A stretch of 64,000 bases of DNA from Durusdinium trenchii (taxonomy: Eukaryota; Sar; Dinophyceae; Suessiales; Symbiodiniaceae). This document shows positions 10,227 to 22,900 of the stretch, piece by piece. Numbering within the stretch: position 1 is the stretch's first letter; each line of letters starts with the position of its first letter. The DNA is taken from NCBI GenBank assembly GCA_963970005.1, contig CAXAMN010001225.1, forward strand, positions 82,670 to 146,669, given 5' to 3'. The notes beneath the pieces were generated by a model. That model worked only from the letters and a program-made list of their open reading frames with translations. It did no database searches and was not told the origin of the DNA. The position numbers and the translations under genes are program-made.

Positions 10227-12341
10227 TGTAAAGGGGGGACTGTATTGAACCGAGGCTTCACACTGGACTATCATGGACTGAGACTGGACTTGCTAGCCGA
10301 TCCGGCGGGGCCGATCTGCGCGTTTGGTGACCTTCCATCACCAGGTGACACAGCCGTCCCTTCATGTAGACTCTTGATTCATCGAATCCCCCATGTAAAG
10401 AGGTGGTCCAATCCAAATGGAAGGGGTCTGAAGGGGTTATTCATCAAGCCTACACTGCCGTGACACACGTCACTGTCACCGTATCCCTATCTTTCCATCC
10501 GGAGTGTCAGGTTTCAGTTCTTGGCACGCGCGCCACGATTGAGTTTGGGTTCCTGCTAATGCCAAGATTCATTCAATGAGCTGTCGAACATGACACTTGG
10601 AAAACACGTGAAACGTAATCAGTGGCCCGAACCACAAGTGCTGCGATTCCAAGTCATCTCATTCATCCACAAGTTTGCGGGATGTGGCTCAAGAGCGGGC
10701 CCCCGCAAGGGAAATCGGTTTTCATGATGCATGGATCAAATGGTGAGAATGGGAAGGGGCAAATATGTGGGCCCAAAATACGAGGAAACCGAATTGACAT
10801 GGGCTTCACCCCAATCTTTTCATGTCGACGTCGTTTCACCAACTCCATTCCTTTCGGCTTCGGTGGTTGTGCCTATTTACTTGGAGTTCTCAACCGATCC
10901 GCCTGCTAATGGATGAGCACGCGTGACCCCTGCTCTGAGATTGAGACAGTAGAAGAACAAAACACAAAAGAGGAAGCCACGATTACTCTGCTTCGCTGAC
11001 ATCATGAACATCACGGGAATGCTTCCATACAAATAATATCAATTAGTTAAATTATGTACTTTGTTTTTGAATCACGCTGGCGCTGGTCCCGTTTTTCAGG
11101 AATCGCTTCAGCTGCGGCATTCTTAGGAAAAAGGACAGGAACAAGTTGTTTCGGGAATTCCCGCGAATGCGGCAAACATTTTTGTTCATTGATGCATCTG
11201 TTTGAATTTATTGATGCATAGTGGCATAATGGTAATTATACCCCAACATCGTTAAATGTCCGTTCACACATTTGTGACATGTGTGCACTTCTGCTGCTGG
11301 TCACGACACTTGATTAGTTTATAACACACCCCTTTTGATGCTACAAAATGATCCAAATTAAAGAAGGTCGATCGATTAGCGTCTGATAAGCTGGCCCTGA
11401 ACACCTGCCATCCCAGGAAAAAAAACTTCTCTCAGTACCCATGCGGTTGTTGTGAATCCGCATGCAACGCAATTTGGTCTTTCTTTTCTCGACGACCGCG
11501 TGCGAAACAGTCTTTGACATGTCAAGGGCTGAAACCACGCACCGATCTGCCTCGCCTAGTTCTGTGATTCAAGATGCAGGGGCTTCCAAAGCTGCGATCG
11601 CCCAGGAAAGGTCAATCGAATTGAAATGATCAACAAAGGAGCTATCAAAATGAACGAATAGCTAGTATATATATAACTGTATAATGATCATTGCAGCGAG
11701 CCATCCAGTGAGCTGTGCGTGATGAACACCCGGATGCGCAACTGCGCTTTGGGGGACTAACTCGGGCCTCTAGCCTCTCGCGGGCTTTCCGAGCAGTCCC
11801 TCAAAACTTGGTTTGAAGCCGCCCTTTCAGTTGCCGAAAGGAGTCCTTCAACCTGGAGGGATGCCTGTCCCGCCCCAAACACATGTTGAAAGGTGAAAAG
11901 CTTCTGAGGGTGTTCATTTCTTACTTACCCACCAAACGCCTGCAGGTACAACCAATGCAAACCCCGGCGAGTCGGACACCCCAAACGTCGTCGAATCGGC
12001 TGCCGGAGAGGAGGCTCCGGTCTGGAGCGGAGCGCTGTAGCGCTGGTGTGCGCGTTGGTGTGCGCGCGGAGCATGGTGGCAAAGGACCAAGGAAGCAGCA
12101 AGCTGGCCAAGAATGGACCAAGTGCAAGTCAGTGATAACCATCAAATACAGCGTTGGACACCGGGTACAGTGTGCACATCTGGATGTGCACACGGCTTCA
12201 AAAACATGAACACCTCTCGTCTACGCGTGTCCCTACTGAAGGCTCTCGCGTAAACAGATTTGGTTGGACTATAAATATATATATATATACATGTGGGAGC
12301 AAGTCTCCGTTTATAGAATTTCGTACATGTATATAGATGTA
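10227..12341. other. Intergenic, no secure gene
   Basis: The sequence TGTAGACTCTTGATT near 10365 matches the end of the inverted repeat at 12342, and ACTTGATTAGT near 11308 resembles the end of the element at 289. Both may be element fragments. A plus-strand segment near 11947-12046 (frame containing TPNVVESAAGEEAPVW) looks weakly protein-like but is too short to call. An AT run lies at 12274-12291. Confidence 0.4.
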
Positions 12342-12411
12342 GACTCTTGATTGATGAACCCAAATTTGGATTGTACAATCTCTTTATTTGGGAGTGTGAT
12401 TAATCAAGAGT
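12342..12411. mobile_element. Short foldback related to the 289-560 element
   Basis: GACTCTTGATTGATGAACCC on the left pairs with GGGAGTGTGATTAATCAAGAGT on the right with a few mismatches. The ACTCTTGATT end is shared with the element at 289-560, so this may be a short derivative. Confidence 0.5.
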
Positions 12412-13364
12412 AAAATCGGATCTGAATCACTCTGGTCCAAACCATTCGGTGTCTTACAAACACTCAAACAGCAAACATGTCAACGCAAGGGATGCATGAT
12501 GATGCTGCTGCATGGGTATCAAACCACATCTCCGAGTGCTCCCATGAGGTGCCTCCGAGTGTGACAGATCTGGAAATCCAGGTCTTGACATGTCTTGTTG
12601 TGCAGCAGTGGCTTCACTAGGTCGACTCTCCGATGAAGTCAGCCGCCCAAAGTGTCCGGGTGGCAAATACGGGTGTCTGGGGGAATCATGGAGTCTGATT
12701 CAATATATTCAATAACTGATCTCTTCAAACATCAACACACGTATTCATCGCCTCTCTCGGCATTCAACGCTCAGCCGGAGTTGTGCCTGCACCAGACAAT
12801 GTACAGTAGTCTACGTAGTATCCATAAACACTGAACACTCATGATATTGAGCTATGGGACTACGCTCTACCTGAGCACGAACCTACAACTTGAAATAGAC
12901 TCATGGTTTTGAGATTCGTTGTGTCTATCGTTAATTTAGGTTGCTAGGTTACGGGCGGCAAAGCACACAGAATTAAAACGGTCAAGGTCAAGGCCCAGCA
13001 GAACGATCGACTAGATTCGTTCGAAGACCGCTTTCAGCGGTTTCATGGGATTTGGAATGATGCCAAAAAAGTCTATGGATCTGATTTCATTCAACTTTCT
13101 CAAGTTCATCATCTTCTGTCCACATCGCACCTGGCACGAGCTTTGCTGGATGGGTAGCCAGTGGCGCTAGTCACCGTAAGCATCCCACGAGCAACGCCCG
13201 TGTGTGCGGGACGGCTCCCAAGATCAAGCATGTGTTTCTCAACCTGATAATGCAGTGCATAATGGTCACCTCAGCCAACCAAAAGCGCTAACCAGGATTA
13301 TGATCACGTGGTGCCCAGACAGGGCTGAAATCATTGAAAAAATGAAAAACAAAAAATAATCAAA
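12412..13364. other. Intergenic, nothing recognised
   Basis: No exon-like segment or clear repeat was seen. Confidence 0.4.
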
Positions 13365-13590
13365 AAATAATCAACTCAAGAACTCAAATCCAAAGCAGAC
13401 TCAACAACAAAACTCAAAACAAACTCAAAAACAAACTCAAAAAAAACTCAACAAAAACTCAAAAACAACTCAAAAAAAAACTCAAAAACAACTCAAAAAC
13501 CATGTTTGAGTACATGGTTAAGTACAATTTGAGTCCAATCTGAGTCCAATTTGAGTCCAATCTGAGTCCAATTTGAGTCTTTCATTTGAG
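13365..13590. repeat. A-rich ACTCAAA repeat followed by TTTGAGT repeat
   Basis: The left part (13373-13500) is built of about 13 irregular units of ACTCAAAAACA. The right part (13503-13590) is built of 11-bp units such as TGAGTCCAATT. TTTGAGT is the reverse complement of ACTCAAA, so the block is a tandem repeat that switches polarity near 13500 and could fold back on itself. Confidence 0.75.
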
Positions 13591-13866
13591 TGGCTTTGAA
13601 ATCTGAGTTTCTGGTCTGAGTTGTTTTTGAGTAGGTTGTTGTTTTTTACTTTTTTCATCTTGACCCCTTGCTGTGTGGGACCCCGGGATCACAAAACCAG
13701 GATCAAAGCTATACACATCCGTTCAGTTGACGACAATGCCAACAAAAGCATCCCTTTCCCTCTTAGCGTTCACAACGATGCTGCTGAACAATGCCGAAAC
13801 GCTACAAGCTGGAGATGCTGAAGGGAACATCGTGCACATCCTAGCAACCCTCATTGTGGTATGATA

Positions 13867-14103
13867 TTATTGCCATGTCTGCACATCAGGAACAACCAAA
13901 CCATCCAAACCCCTCTCAAAGAAATCGTGTCCCAGGTCGACCGGACGCGCCTGGCATATGTGCAGGGCTGTAGACCTCGTCACCAAGCCGTAGAAAAACC
14001 CCCCGGTGGGTCGGGTAGGGATGGGTCGGAAAGGCCTTGATGCACCAATGATTGATACAAAATGGTACCAAATCCTCGTATTGGGGAAGGTGTGCATGTC
14101 CAC
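13867..14103 (-). CDS. Weak exon candidate, unidentified
   Basis: The frame reads through YGLVTRSTALHICQARPVD and LGHDFFERGLDGLVVPDVQ. It looks protein-like over about 40 residues, but no acceptor, donor or family was identified. Confidence 0.2.
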   Translation of the reverse strand: MDMHTFPNTRIWYHFVSIIGASRPFRPIPTRPTGGFFYGLVTRSTALHICQARPVDLGHDFFERGLDGLVVPDVQTWQ

Positions 14104-14469
14104 ATGCAGAACGCAATGTTTTTGAACAAAGCTCGAATGGTTTGAAAGGGTGTGAAATTGTAGGACAGTCGTTCAAATCAATGATTGGTCCAAAAAGAGC
14201 GCCGTTCTTGTTCCTCTCTTGTTGCTTGTCCAGTCAGCATGATTGGGTCAGTCCAATTAGGCCGCGCCCGGTGGGCTACCCGGACCTCCAACTCGTTGAT
14301 GGGCGGCGGTTGTGGGACGCGCTCCAAGTCCTTGTGAGGCAACTGGCTTCGCAAACGCTTGCCTCGGCGTCTGAGAAGCTGCATGCACGGGATTGATTTT
14401 GGAAGAGCCCGTTGCTTCGGGGAAAGTACGGTGCCAAAAAGAACAAAATAAAACAGTGGACATGTTTTG

Positions 14470-14574
14470 GGTGTATCCTATTGCCTGTAACAGTGGATGA
14501 TGATGGTTAGGTTGCAGGCCTTGTCCAAAAATTGTATAATTGTTTACTCACTGTTACAGGTAATAGGACAGACC
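14470..14574. mobile_element. MITE-like foldback element, copy 1
   Basis: Terminal inverted repeats 14470-14495 and 14549-14574 agree at 23 of 26 positions, around the core CCTGTAACAGTG. The interior begins GATGATGATGGTTAG and is about 50 bp long. A second copy with the same ends and the same subterminal sequence is at 57675-57788. Confidence 0.8.
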
Positions 14575-16489
14575 CGAGGAATGTTGGTAAACCGACAAAG
14601 CCTTGAAACGCATATTATATATACATCCAAACTGCACATCACAAATCACAACCAAAAAGTCTGAAGCCACACGCCAGAAATCCACATGTCACATTAGCAC
14701 AAATCACCCAACACCGCTTCCACTCTTCAAATGGAAACTCCCCTTTGCCAGAGGTGACATTGTTTCCTGGTCCGGTCAAACCAAGAAAAGACCAAATTCA
14801 AAGAAATATCAAATGCAAAACCCCTACCCTGGATTTTTTGATTTTATGAATCCAGGGTACCTCAACTATTTAATCCTGAGCTGCTCCAGGTCTGGATTTG
14901 GAAATTCGAGCTTTATTAATCAGAGGGGTTTGAGTGTTAACAAGGTCATAAGCAAAAAACAGTCAGCAATTGAGTTATTGAATCAGGGAGGGCCTGCACC
15001 TAATTGATCTGCAGGTTTGGGAAATAATTAGATAGGGTGGTTCACTGCTCATATCACACCTTCTTCACACTTGTGTGTCTTTTTTTCCTCTCTCTCTCTC
15101 TCTCCCCGGCCATCCTCATCCTCATTCAAGCATTCCGGCTCGCTGTACAGCCGACCCCTCCAGACTGAACAGCCTTGTCAACATGTGTCCCCTAGATAGT
15201 GCTAAGAACTATCTATTCATTAATGTATATGTTCATCATACTTATTCCTATTTATATAATTCCTTTAATCACTCGTTTCTTTCCGTTGAGACAGCACAAA
15301 ACAATGTGTAACAGGTTGAGATTCAATCAGCACTAACACAAAAATCACACAGTAATTAACCCACAGGTAGTCGATGGTAGTCGAGTTCTTTCTATCCTTC
15401 AAGTTTATTTATCCACATTCTGCTTCCCCTCTTTTTACAGCTAGTCCACCCACTGGCGAGCTAATGAATCCAACAACTCATAGAGGTTTTGCACAATATT
15501 TTTGTTATCCAACAGAATCAGGATGTTTGAACAAATTTTGGAAATGAATCCAAAAAATTGATCCCAAAGCTCACGGGGGCCTTGGATCAATTTCCTAAGG
15601 ATGCTCCCTAGGCCCTAGAACTGAGACTTGCTTGAAAGCTTGCGTCAGGACCGCACAAACTTCGCCCTTCTTAGAGGTCGCGACGTGCGTTTATATACCC
15701 ACAGAATCTACCATGAAATTATAATTCCATGTTCTTTCGACAAGGCACCGCCCAACTGCAAATGATGGTTCACCATGTGTAGACTGCAATGCTTACGTAC
15801 ACACCGTGCTAGATCAAAGCAATTCCTGCTTGTTGGCCCCGGTTTCGCCATGGGGATTGCACCATCTTTTGGTGTCACCATTTCTCGCAACATTCATACT
15901 ATCTGAGCTTAAATAGCGACACCAAATAACATCTTCGGCTAATATATCTGAGCACAAACTGTCATAAACCTCAGAAAACGTCTGCCAAATGTGCCACGTG
16001 CGAGTCACGTCTCTCCTCTTCCAGACTCTCACGTGCAAGTCGCCGTGCCTCTGCTATGACACCTCCGCAGGACTGGAACCCTTGTAGGATTGAAACCTGA
16101 CATATGTGTAGCCCGTCAATATATGCCGAAGGGTTTCTGCAGATGCTAGGGCCCACGATTTTGAGATCGAGGTATAGCTGTAGCATCCTGGACTACAAAA
16201 GACACTGGACCTCCAATTGGCCCAAAACCTGCCAGCCTGGGCCGATCCGAATCGCCCACCCAATCCGATGGAGAATTCACTAAGAAACAACATCTCATCG
16301 GATCTTTTTTCCGATCTACGGGAATAAATCATTTGGAACCCAAATAGATCCAAATAGCCGCTCTCGATGGTTGTGCCCCTAGCCAAGCTCCACCTGGTTG
16401 GACCTACCTGGTGGTCGGGAGCTGGCGACATGCCGTGTCCGTGGATGGATGTGGATGGGGTGAAACGGTTAAAATAAAGAAGCGCTCCA
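14575..16489. other. Intergenic, no secure gene
   Basis: A CT microsatellite lies at 15088-15104. A minus-strand charged segment near 15985-16070 (VIAEARRLARESLEEERRD) might be a further exon of the channel gene or of another gene, but it could not be tied to either. Confidence 0.35.
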
Positions 16490-16708
16490 CTATATATAGC
16501 TATCCACTTCTACATTTCTGCGAAATAATTCAGAATGGGGTTGCATCTGGGTGAGTTTTCGGATGTTTATCAACGTATGGTTTGCCATCTGTCCCAGTCC
16601 CTTCCACATGCTCTCTCTGACGGGGCTATTGCTTTGCCCGGTGAAAGTCCCAAAATCACCCCAACACCCTTCCTTAATCGCTTGAGCAAGGTTTTGCGGG
16701 ACAATCAC
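16490..16708 (-). CDS. Possible extra exon downstream of the channel CNBD
   Basis: The minus-strand frame contains QAIKEGCWGDFGTFTGQS and ESMWKGLGQMANHTL. It is the next protein-like segment after the last confirmed channel exon and could belong to its C-terminal tail. No motif identifies it and the splice sites are unclear. Confidence 0.25.
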   Translation of the reverse strand: MIVPQNLAQAIKEGCWGDFGTFTGQSNSPVRESMWKGLGQMANHTLINIRKLTQMQPHSELFRRNVEVDSYI

Positions 16709-16849
16709 TTTGTCAACTAAAGTGTTTCAAGGAAGTCAACATTGTACACAAAAGCTTTCCATGAACCTGGAGGGGCATTGTTTGACATGTCCAAGCAGGA
16801 CTGATGGGTCCTATCAGGTGCACTGCCTTGGCCGCCAATCGCGAATAGA

Positions 16850-16906
16850 TCTGCAGTCAAGGCACCACGTCGAACTGCAATCCTCACGCAATAGCGCCTC
16901 ACAATC
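16850..16906 (-). CDS. K+ channel exon: end of CNBD
   Basis: The acceptor ATGAG|GATTG opens R-side sequence IVRRYCVRIAVRRG. The first base completes the Gln codon left by the GA donor upstream, giving PELGQ-IVRRYC. This is the C-helix region that follows the CNBD beta-roll in the family. The 3' boundary is not fixed. A GTGCC donor after RRG is possible, and the frame also stays open through ALTADLF. Confidence 0.75.
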
Positions 16907-19900
16907 CTCATCAGGGCGTGAATCTGACACAAATACATGATACTGGTGAAACCGGACCCTTATCACTTTAAGCAGTGTCACTATGAAACCAAGTAATTAC
17001 AAAAGGATACAAAAGGGAACAACATATCAGCTAGCAGCTATCAACAGCCATTGATCCAGTCCAAACCGTGGCTATCGTTAGCCAAGGAGGATGTCAGGAA
17101 AACTGGAGAGAAACAATATGTCTCGAAATCAGCTTCGTGTCTGACAGTGTGCAGTTTGGACCTTTTAAGTTTGAGTTGCAGCAAATGGCCACACTCTGCT
17201 GTGTGCTGGGCAAAAAAAGGTTTGGGTTTTACAATGGCCGCGGGTCAAACGATGTACGTATCTCCGGAGACCGTCCCGTCTTTTGGGGTCAGTTTTGGCA
17301 TACTATGAATATACATGCTGCGGCTCTGGAATAGACCACGACTCGACCGGAGCTCCGAAACCACGGGGGTTCGGAGCTCCGCAAGCGGCAATACCCAGCG
17401 GTATTCCAGAGTTTCGATGGCACAACATCACAAACCACCGGCTAGATATCGAGGAGAGACAAATCGGGATCCATCCATTTTGACCACCAAACTTGGGGTA
17501 ACTGGTGCAATCTATTCTGAACCTACTGTTACTATACCTATTTTGTGATACCAACTAAGTGCTTCGCATGGACCCTCTCCCAGTTTCCCTGTGATCTGCT
17601 CCAGACTTGGTCCAAGCTTACCAGGAAGCTCTGTCGACCAAACATCGCCTACCGGTATCGCTCGTTTCACGTGTGCAAAGAAGTCTTTGGGTCTCGATCG
17701 ATTTTGTTGCAAGCATTCTTCGGCCCTTTTCTGCAAGGTGTTTGCCTCCGAACATCTGAGGCAGCCTTTGTTTCACCTGCAGCTGCAGCTGTGCCACCAA
17801 GCGTCTGTCCCAGCTCGGGGCAATTCACACGCCTTCTTTCGATGACTTTCATAAAGCTCTCACGAGTGAGTGCCATGACTTCGATGTAGGTCAGCGCAAA
17901 GCCTGGCTACCACACACAGTCATAAATATAGGTCACCCGTTTAATTGGCTACACGGCCTGACAATAAACCTGTCATTCACGGACCTCTCCGGTAACGAGG
18001 TGTTGATAGCAACAGTAGTTTTTATGAGTCAAAGCATGGTATCGGTATTTCCTATCAAAGTCAAGGTCACATGGGTTCTAGGTAATATATTTGGGAGGCC
18101 GCCCTGGGTGACTTTGCCGGTGACAAAGAAGCAATGTTCAATGCTTTGAAGTTCGAAGAAAGGACGAAACAGGAAACAAGTTAGGCCAGGCCAAGTTAGG
18201 CTACCATTGGTATTATTAAACCGAAAACGAACGTAAACGGTATGTGGTTGATTCTCAACCAATTGGTTCCACAACCATTGAAGGGATGCCAGGGGATGCA
18301 TGCAATATCATGCAATCCAACACATTCAATGGACCCTACTCTCCATTTAATTATATATTTGAAACAATTCGTCCATCTCTTCTACAGGTGCACGTGTTTA
18401 TGTGGACATACGTGGGCCACCAAGCGGGTGCACCGCCCCAACGGACCCGCCCCAGGGTGCGGCCTGAGACGGGACGGATCAACGAGGTGTCGGCCAGCAC
18501 GAAGTCTTCACCCCAAACGGTGCCGTTGGTGCCCACCTTGCTATTCAGGATCACCAAGCCTCAGTTTTCACGAGAATCGGTCCAGGGGATCCTTGTATAG
18601 TCATAGTGATCCAGTGATAGAGATGGAGGACGCCCCAGAATTGCTTCTTCTAGGAAGTGTTCGGTCTTGGAGGAGCCTTGCATCTTGGCGACCAGAAAGC
18701 CTGACCCCGGATATCGAACGGTCAACACGGGAGTATTGTGGATATATGCTACATGTGTATGAATGCAACAACAGCATCCTACATCCAATATCAATAGCAA
18801 GCATATCACATGATGACGATCGGAGTGCAAAAGGTAAAATATGCTGCATATCTTACCTTTTGCACCCCGATCGTCCTCATGTGATATAATTTACTGTATA
18901 CAATATATGTATCAACGCTATGACGCATCCTTCATGCGTTGGATCCAGCAACGTCCGGGTGCAACACTAGGCAAACAGTCTGGCCACTACCCCACCCCTA
19001 CAAATAAGATGAGCTAGGGCGCCGCAGCAGGTCTTGACGCAAGCAAGAGGGGTTAGAGATCACACGAAGACAACAAGAACTAAAACATGCTAAGGATCGA
19101 GCATCAAGCAAAGGAATTCTTCTTTAGATCAAGAAAACAATGGGTAAGGATCAGCAAGTATTCCTGAAATGCATGTATTTACAGCACTCTGAAGCACTCA
19201 ACAAAGGGGGTGTGAGGCTTGTTTGACATTTCACGCTAGGGTGGGCCCATAAGCGGGTCATGCCTGACAGGCCCTTGCTTGATGCACATAAAGTGCGCAA
19301 GGTTCGAATGGCTTCCATCCTGCTCGAAATCAAACCCGCACTTGGCCCAAGGTTTCTTGTAAATTTTGGCCCTGGGGTGGGGCCGAGGGATAGCATGTGC
19401 AGATTGCCGGAGGGCACGGCGCCTCCACTCGATGTGCACACAAGTAGCCCGCAAAGAGTTTGTTTCAAGAGGGTGAAAACAGTGTGGCCCAAACGGACCG
19501 CAGCAGGAAGAGGATAAGAAAAGGATAGAAAAGGCTTCAATAAATCTTGGAAATATACACACGATGACTACTGTGATGATGTGGTGATGGTGTGACATGC
19601 GATAATGTGTGTGTGAACGTGTGTATGTGTGCGCGTGATGTTGATACTGTAATGACTGACTGTGAGAATGAACATGATGATGATGATGATGATGATGATG
19701 CTGCTGATGATGATGATTATTATTATTGTTATATATGCTTATTATGATTATGATGATGACGATGACGATGACGATGATGATGATGATAATAATGATGATG
19801 GCGATGACGATTATGATGAACATGACGATGACGATGACGAAGACGATGACGATGACGATGACCATGATGATGAGGATGAGGATGAGGATGAGGATGATGA

Positions 19901-22900
19901 CGATGACGATAATGACGATGATGATGATGATGACGACGACGACGACGACGACGACGGTGACAATAACGATGACGATGAGATGACAATGATGATGAGGATG
20001 AGGATGATAATGATGATGAGGAGGAGGAGGAGGATGGGGATGAGGATGAGGATGATGCTGCTGATGATGATGACGTGAGGCTAATCTAGGTGTCTGCATC
20101 ATGACCATCTCCAAATCACTGGGAAGGCCTCACGCGCACCGTGTATGCATACCAGGGCCAGTATGGCCAGCGCTCACAGAAAAACGCTGCTGAAGGCGCA
20201 CAGTGGTAGGATGGCCAGGTTGGATGGCCCAGCCAGGTAGGGAGGATTGGTTCCTTCATGTTCCTTCCTACTCCAACTCGCTTCAGAACGGCAGTTTGTC
20301 CACAAGAACGGTGTCATCCAGGTCTATACTCGACCCTCTGGTCACAGGCGCGTTCTTCGCTCCAACTCGCTGTCACCCGGGGCGCGGGCACCCAGCGGAG
20401 GGGCCACGGAAGCAACCAACAGACATCTGAAACGACATGATACGAATCAAATCAGTATATATCACGTTTTTAGTGTTTAATGCCATTTAATGCCTTGTCC
20501 ATTTGTTTGATGCCTATATTTTGTTGACACCCTATCTCTAGCGCAAGAGCTCATTAAGGACCCTGATTGCGATTTAGGAGCCTTTGGAGAGGATATAGAG
20601 GATCCTTGGCAACGGCAAGGTCCATGCGAAATCCCCCCGTTGCGGCCACAAGATTATCCCTGCCACATGGTCCAATACAAATTGATATGCCCGAACACAC
20701 CTCCGAGACGGTAAATTACCCGAAATTAACTGAACTTTAATCTTACATGTATTGGCTGTTCGGGCAAAGCTTCATGAAACTCCTTCTCTATAGGACCGTG
20801 TTGAAATCTTGTAGTTCTATGATATCATGAATAAATTAGGGACAAGGCAGCTGGTAGATTGGGAGATTCAGGATCCAATCGCGTGGAATGGGGACGACAA
20901 CCGCTGGATTTAGGGCGTGCAAGTGCAATTACATAAAAACATGAGCCGTCACCGCCACGGCGAACACGCCTAGGTCTGTGCATTCAGAACACTACAAGCA
21001 ATCCACTACTCTCTGGTCTGGGATGGCTCGGAACACTGAACACGGTTCCCCCACCGTCCAGCCGGAGCGAGCCAACTCGTGTCCCAAGAGGCTGGACGTT
21101 GCCGAAGCTCTCCCGCTGAGCAAAGGCGCCACACACCAGTTGCCGGGAGGTGTCCGCGATGCACGCACGGAAGGCTTCCGTATCGACGCCTGGCGCATCT
21201 CGCAGCGAATTCCTTTCAGCTGGTTGGTATTGATTGGATTGCTTTCAGGCTGCCATGAACGCAGTTGGAACTGTTTCTATCTCCAGCATTCGTCTTGATG
21301 AGATTTTGTGCCCCCTGATTGAAGCACAATGAAGCGATTTTGCGGTACAAATTTGCGCACATGTTCCCACGTGTCATACCCATTTTCTACCCATTGCCGT
21401 TTGCATGGGTGCCAATCACCCATTGGACAGCAAGCCATGCTTCACCAAATGCTGCTGGTGAAAAATGATGAAACACTGTTTGTATGATTGAACTGAGGCA
21501 AACTCTCTCCAGCTGCAGATTCGGCTTTCGTGGAGCAAACAAATCATGCGTCAAAGTCAGCATACTCGAAACATAGTCTTTGTCAGCGTGTGTTCTAAAT
21601 GTTGTCTTGACTTGACTAAGTCACCGACGATCTTTGACATGGTGATTAATTCAACATCTTCATATCCCATCAGCATGGGAAGCCTCCATCAATGAAACTT
21701 CATTGAATAAACACACCGCCCTCAACCTTCGAACTTTCCCTCTTGGGTCCACAAACCAAGTTGGTCACATGTCCCACCTGAAAACCCACTTTTTGGAAAG
21801 CTACAGTACCCCCAGAGCCGATAACAGCCGCCTTTGGATTCCAGTCGATCCATGTGATTGATAAACTGCGAGAAGAAAGAGACCTTCTGAATCCAGGGCA
21901 GGTTCCTCGGATCGCCGAGACCGAGGAAACCATCCGCTTGCTTCCTCACCCAGGGCCGTGCAGCTGCATCGGTCATCAGTCGCCAGTGTGCTACTCAAAG
22001 TACTTGAAATCCAACAAACCTCCAAATGTGGATAATGTTATAAATATATTATGTTATAGTTATATATATATATTGTGTAATTATATACACACATAGCACA
22101 AGGATACAAGGATGAACCATATAATATGAATAAGGAACAATATAGAGCCTCGGCTAAAGGAATCAGGGTCAAGCCGCCATAATAGCAAACCCCGCAATGC
22201 CATAGGAACCATGGTGCCGCCAAGGTGCATCTCCGTGCAAACTTCCGATTGCAGCTGCGGGCTCATGTTCGTGAGAAGCTTCTGTCGGACCACCTGGGGC
22301 AACTTGCACACCCAAATCTGGAATCCCAACTTCGTTCGCCATAGTAACAAAGAAGCCACGAACGTAACAAAGGGCCTCGCTACGAAATTGAGCGAAAGGA
22401 CGCTACCTTCGGGGGCGCGCCTGGCATCGCTAGTAACAAGGGACGCTGGTCACTGGACTCCACCGGATGCCGAAAAAGGCCGAAAAGCTCCCAGACTCCA
22501 CCGAAAGTCGTCGAAAAAGGGCATCGATCGAAAGAGGGCAGCCAGGAGGCATATTGTGACTGATGCCGATTCTGCCTTGGCTGAGTACATTCCAATGGTC
22601 CAAAGGCCACGTGGGAACACGGGCAAAATATGTATATATATATAACACAATGACAATCCAAAGAAATGTGAACATACAGCATGAACACGTCCACTTCACT
22701 CTTATCGGTATGCGTCCCTGACCATATGCTTACCCGGTGCGAGCACCACTGCTCCATAGCCCCAAAAGAAATCGCCTCGCCTAGTTGCTTTCATCTAGCT
22801 GAGGCCCAATCGTGGTGGTGGAACATCAGAGATCTTGCTCGTAATACTGCTCAAACAAACCCATATACAAGCCCTCCAGTATATAAGGCCAACAGTCCAC

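Noticed and set aside
19236-20114. 292-codon minus-strand and 138-codon plus-strand frames rich in His, Asp, Met, Ile and Val
   Set aside because: Translation of a GAT microsatellite in different frames. It lies within a channel intron.
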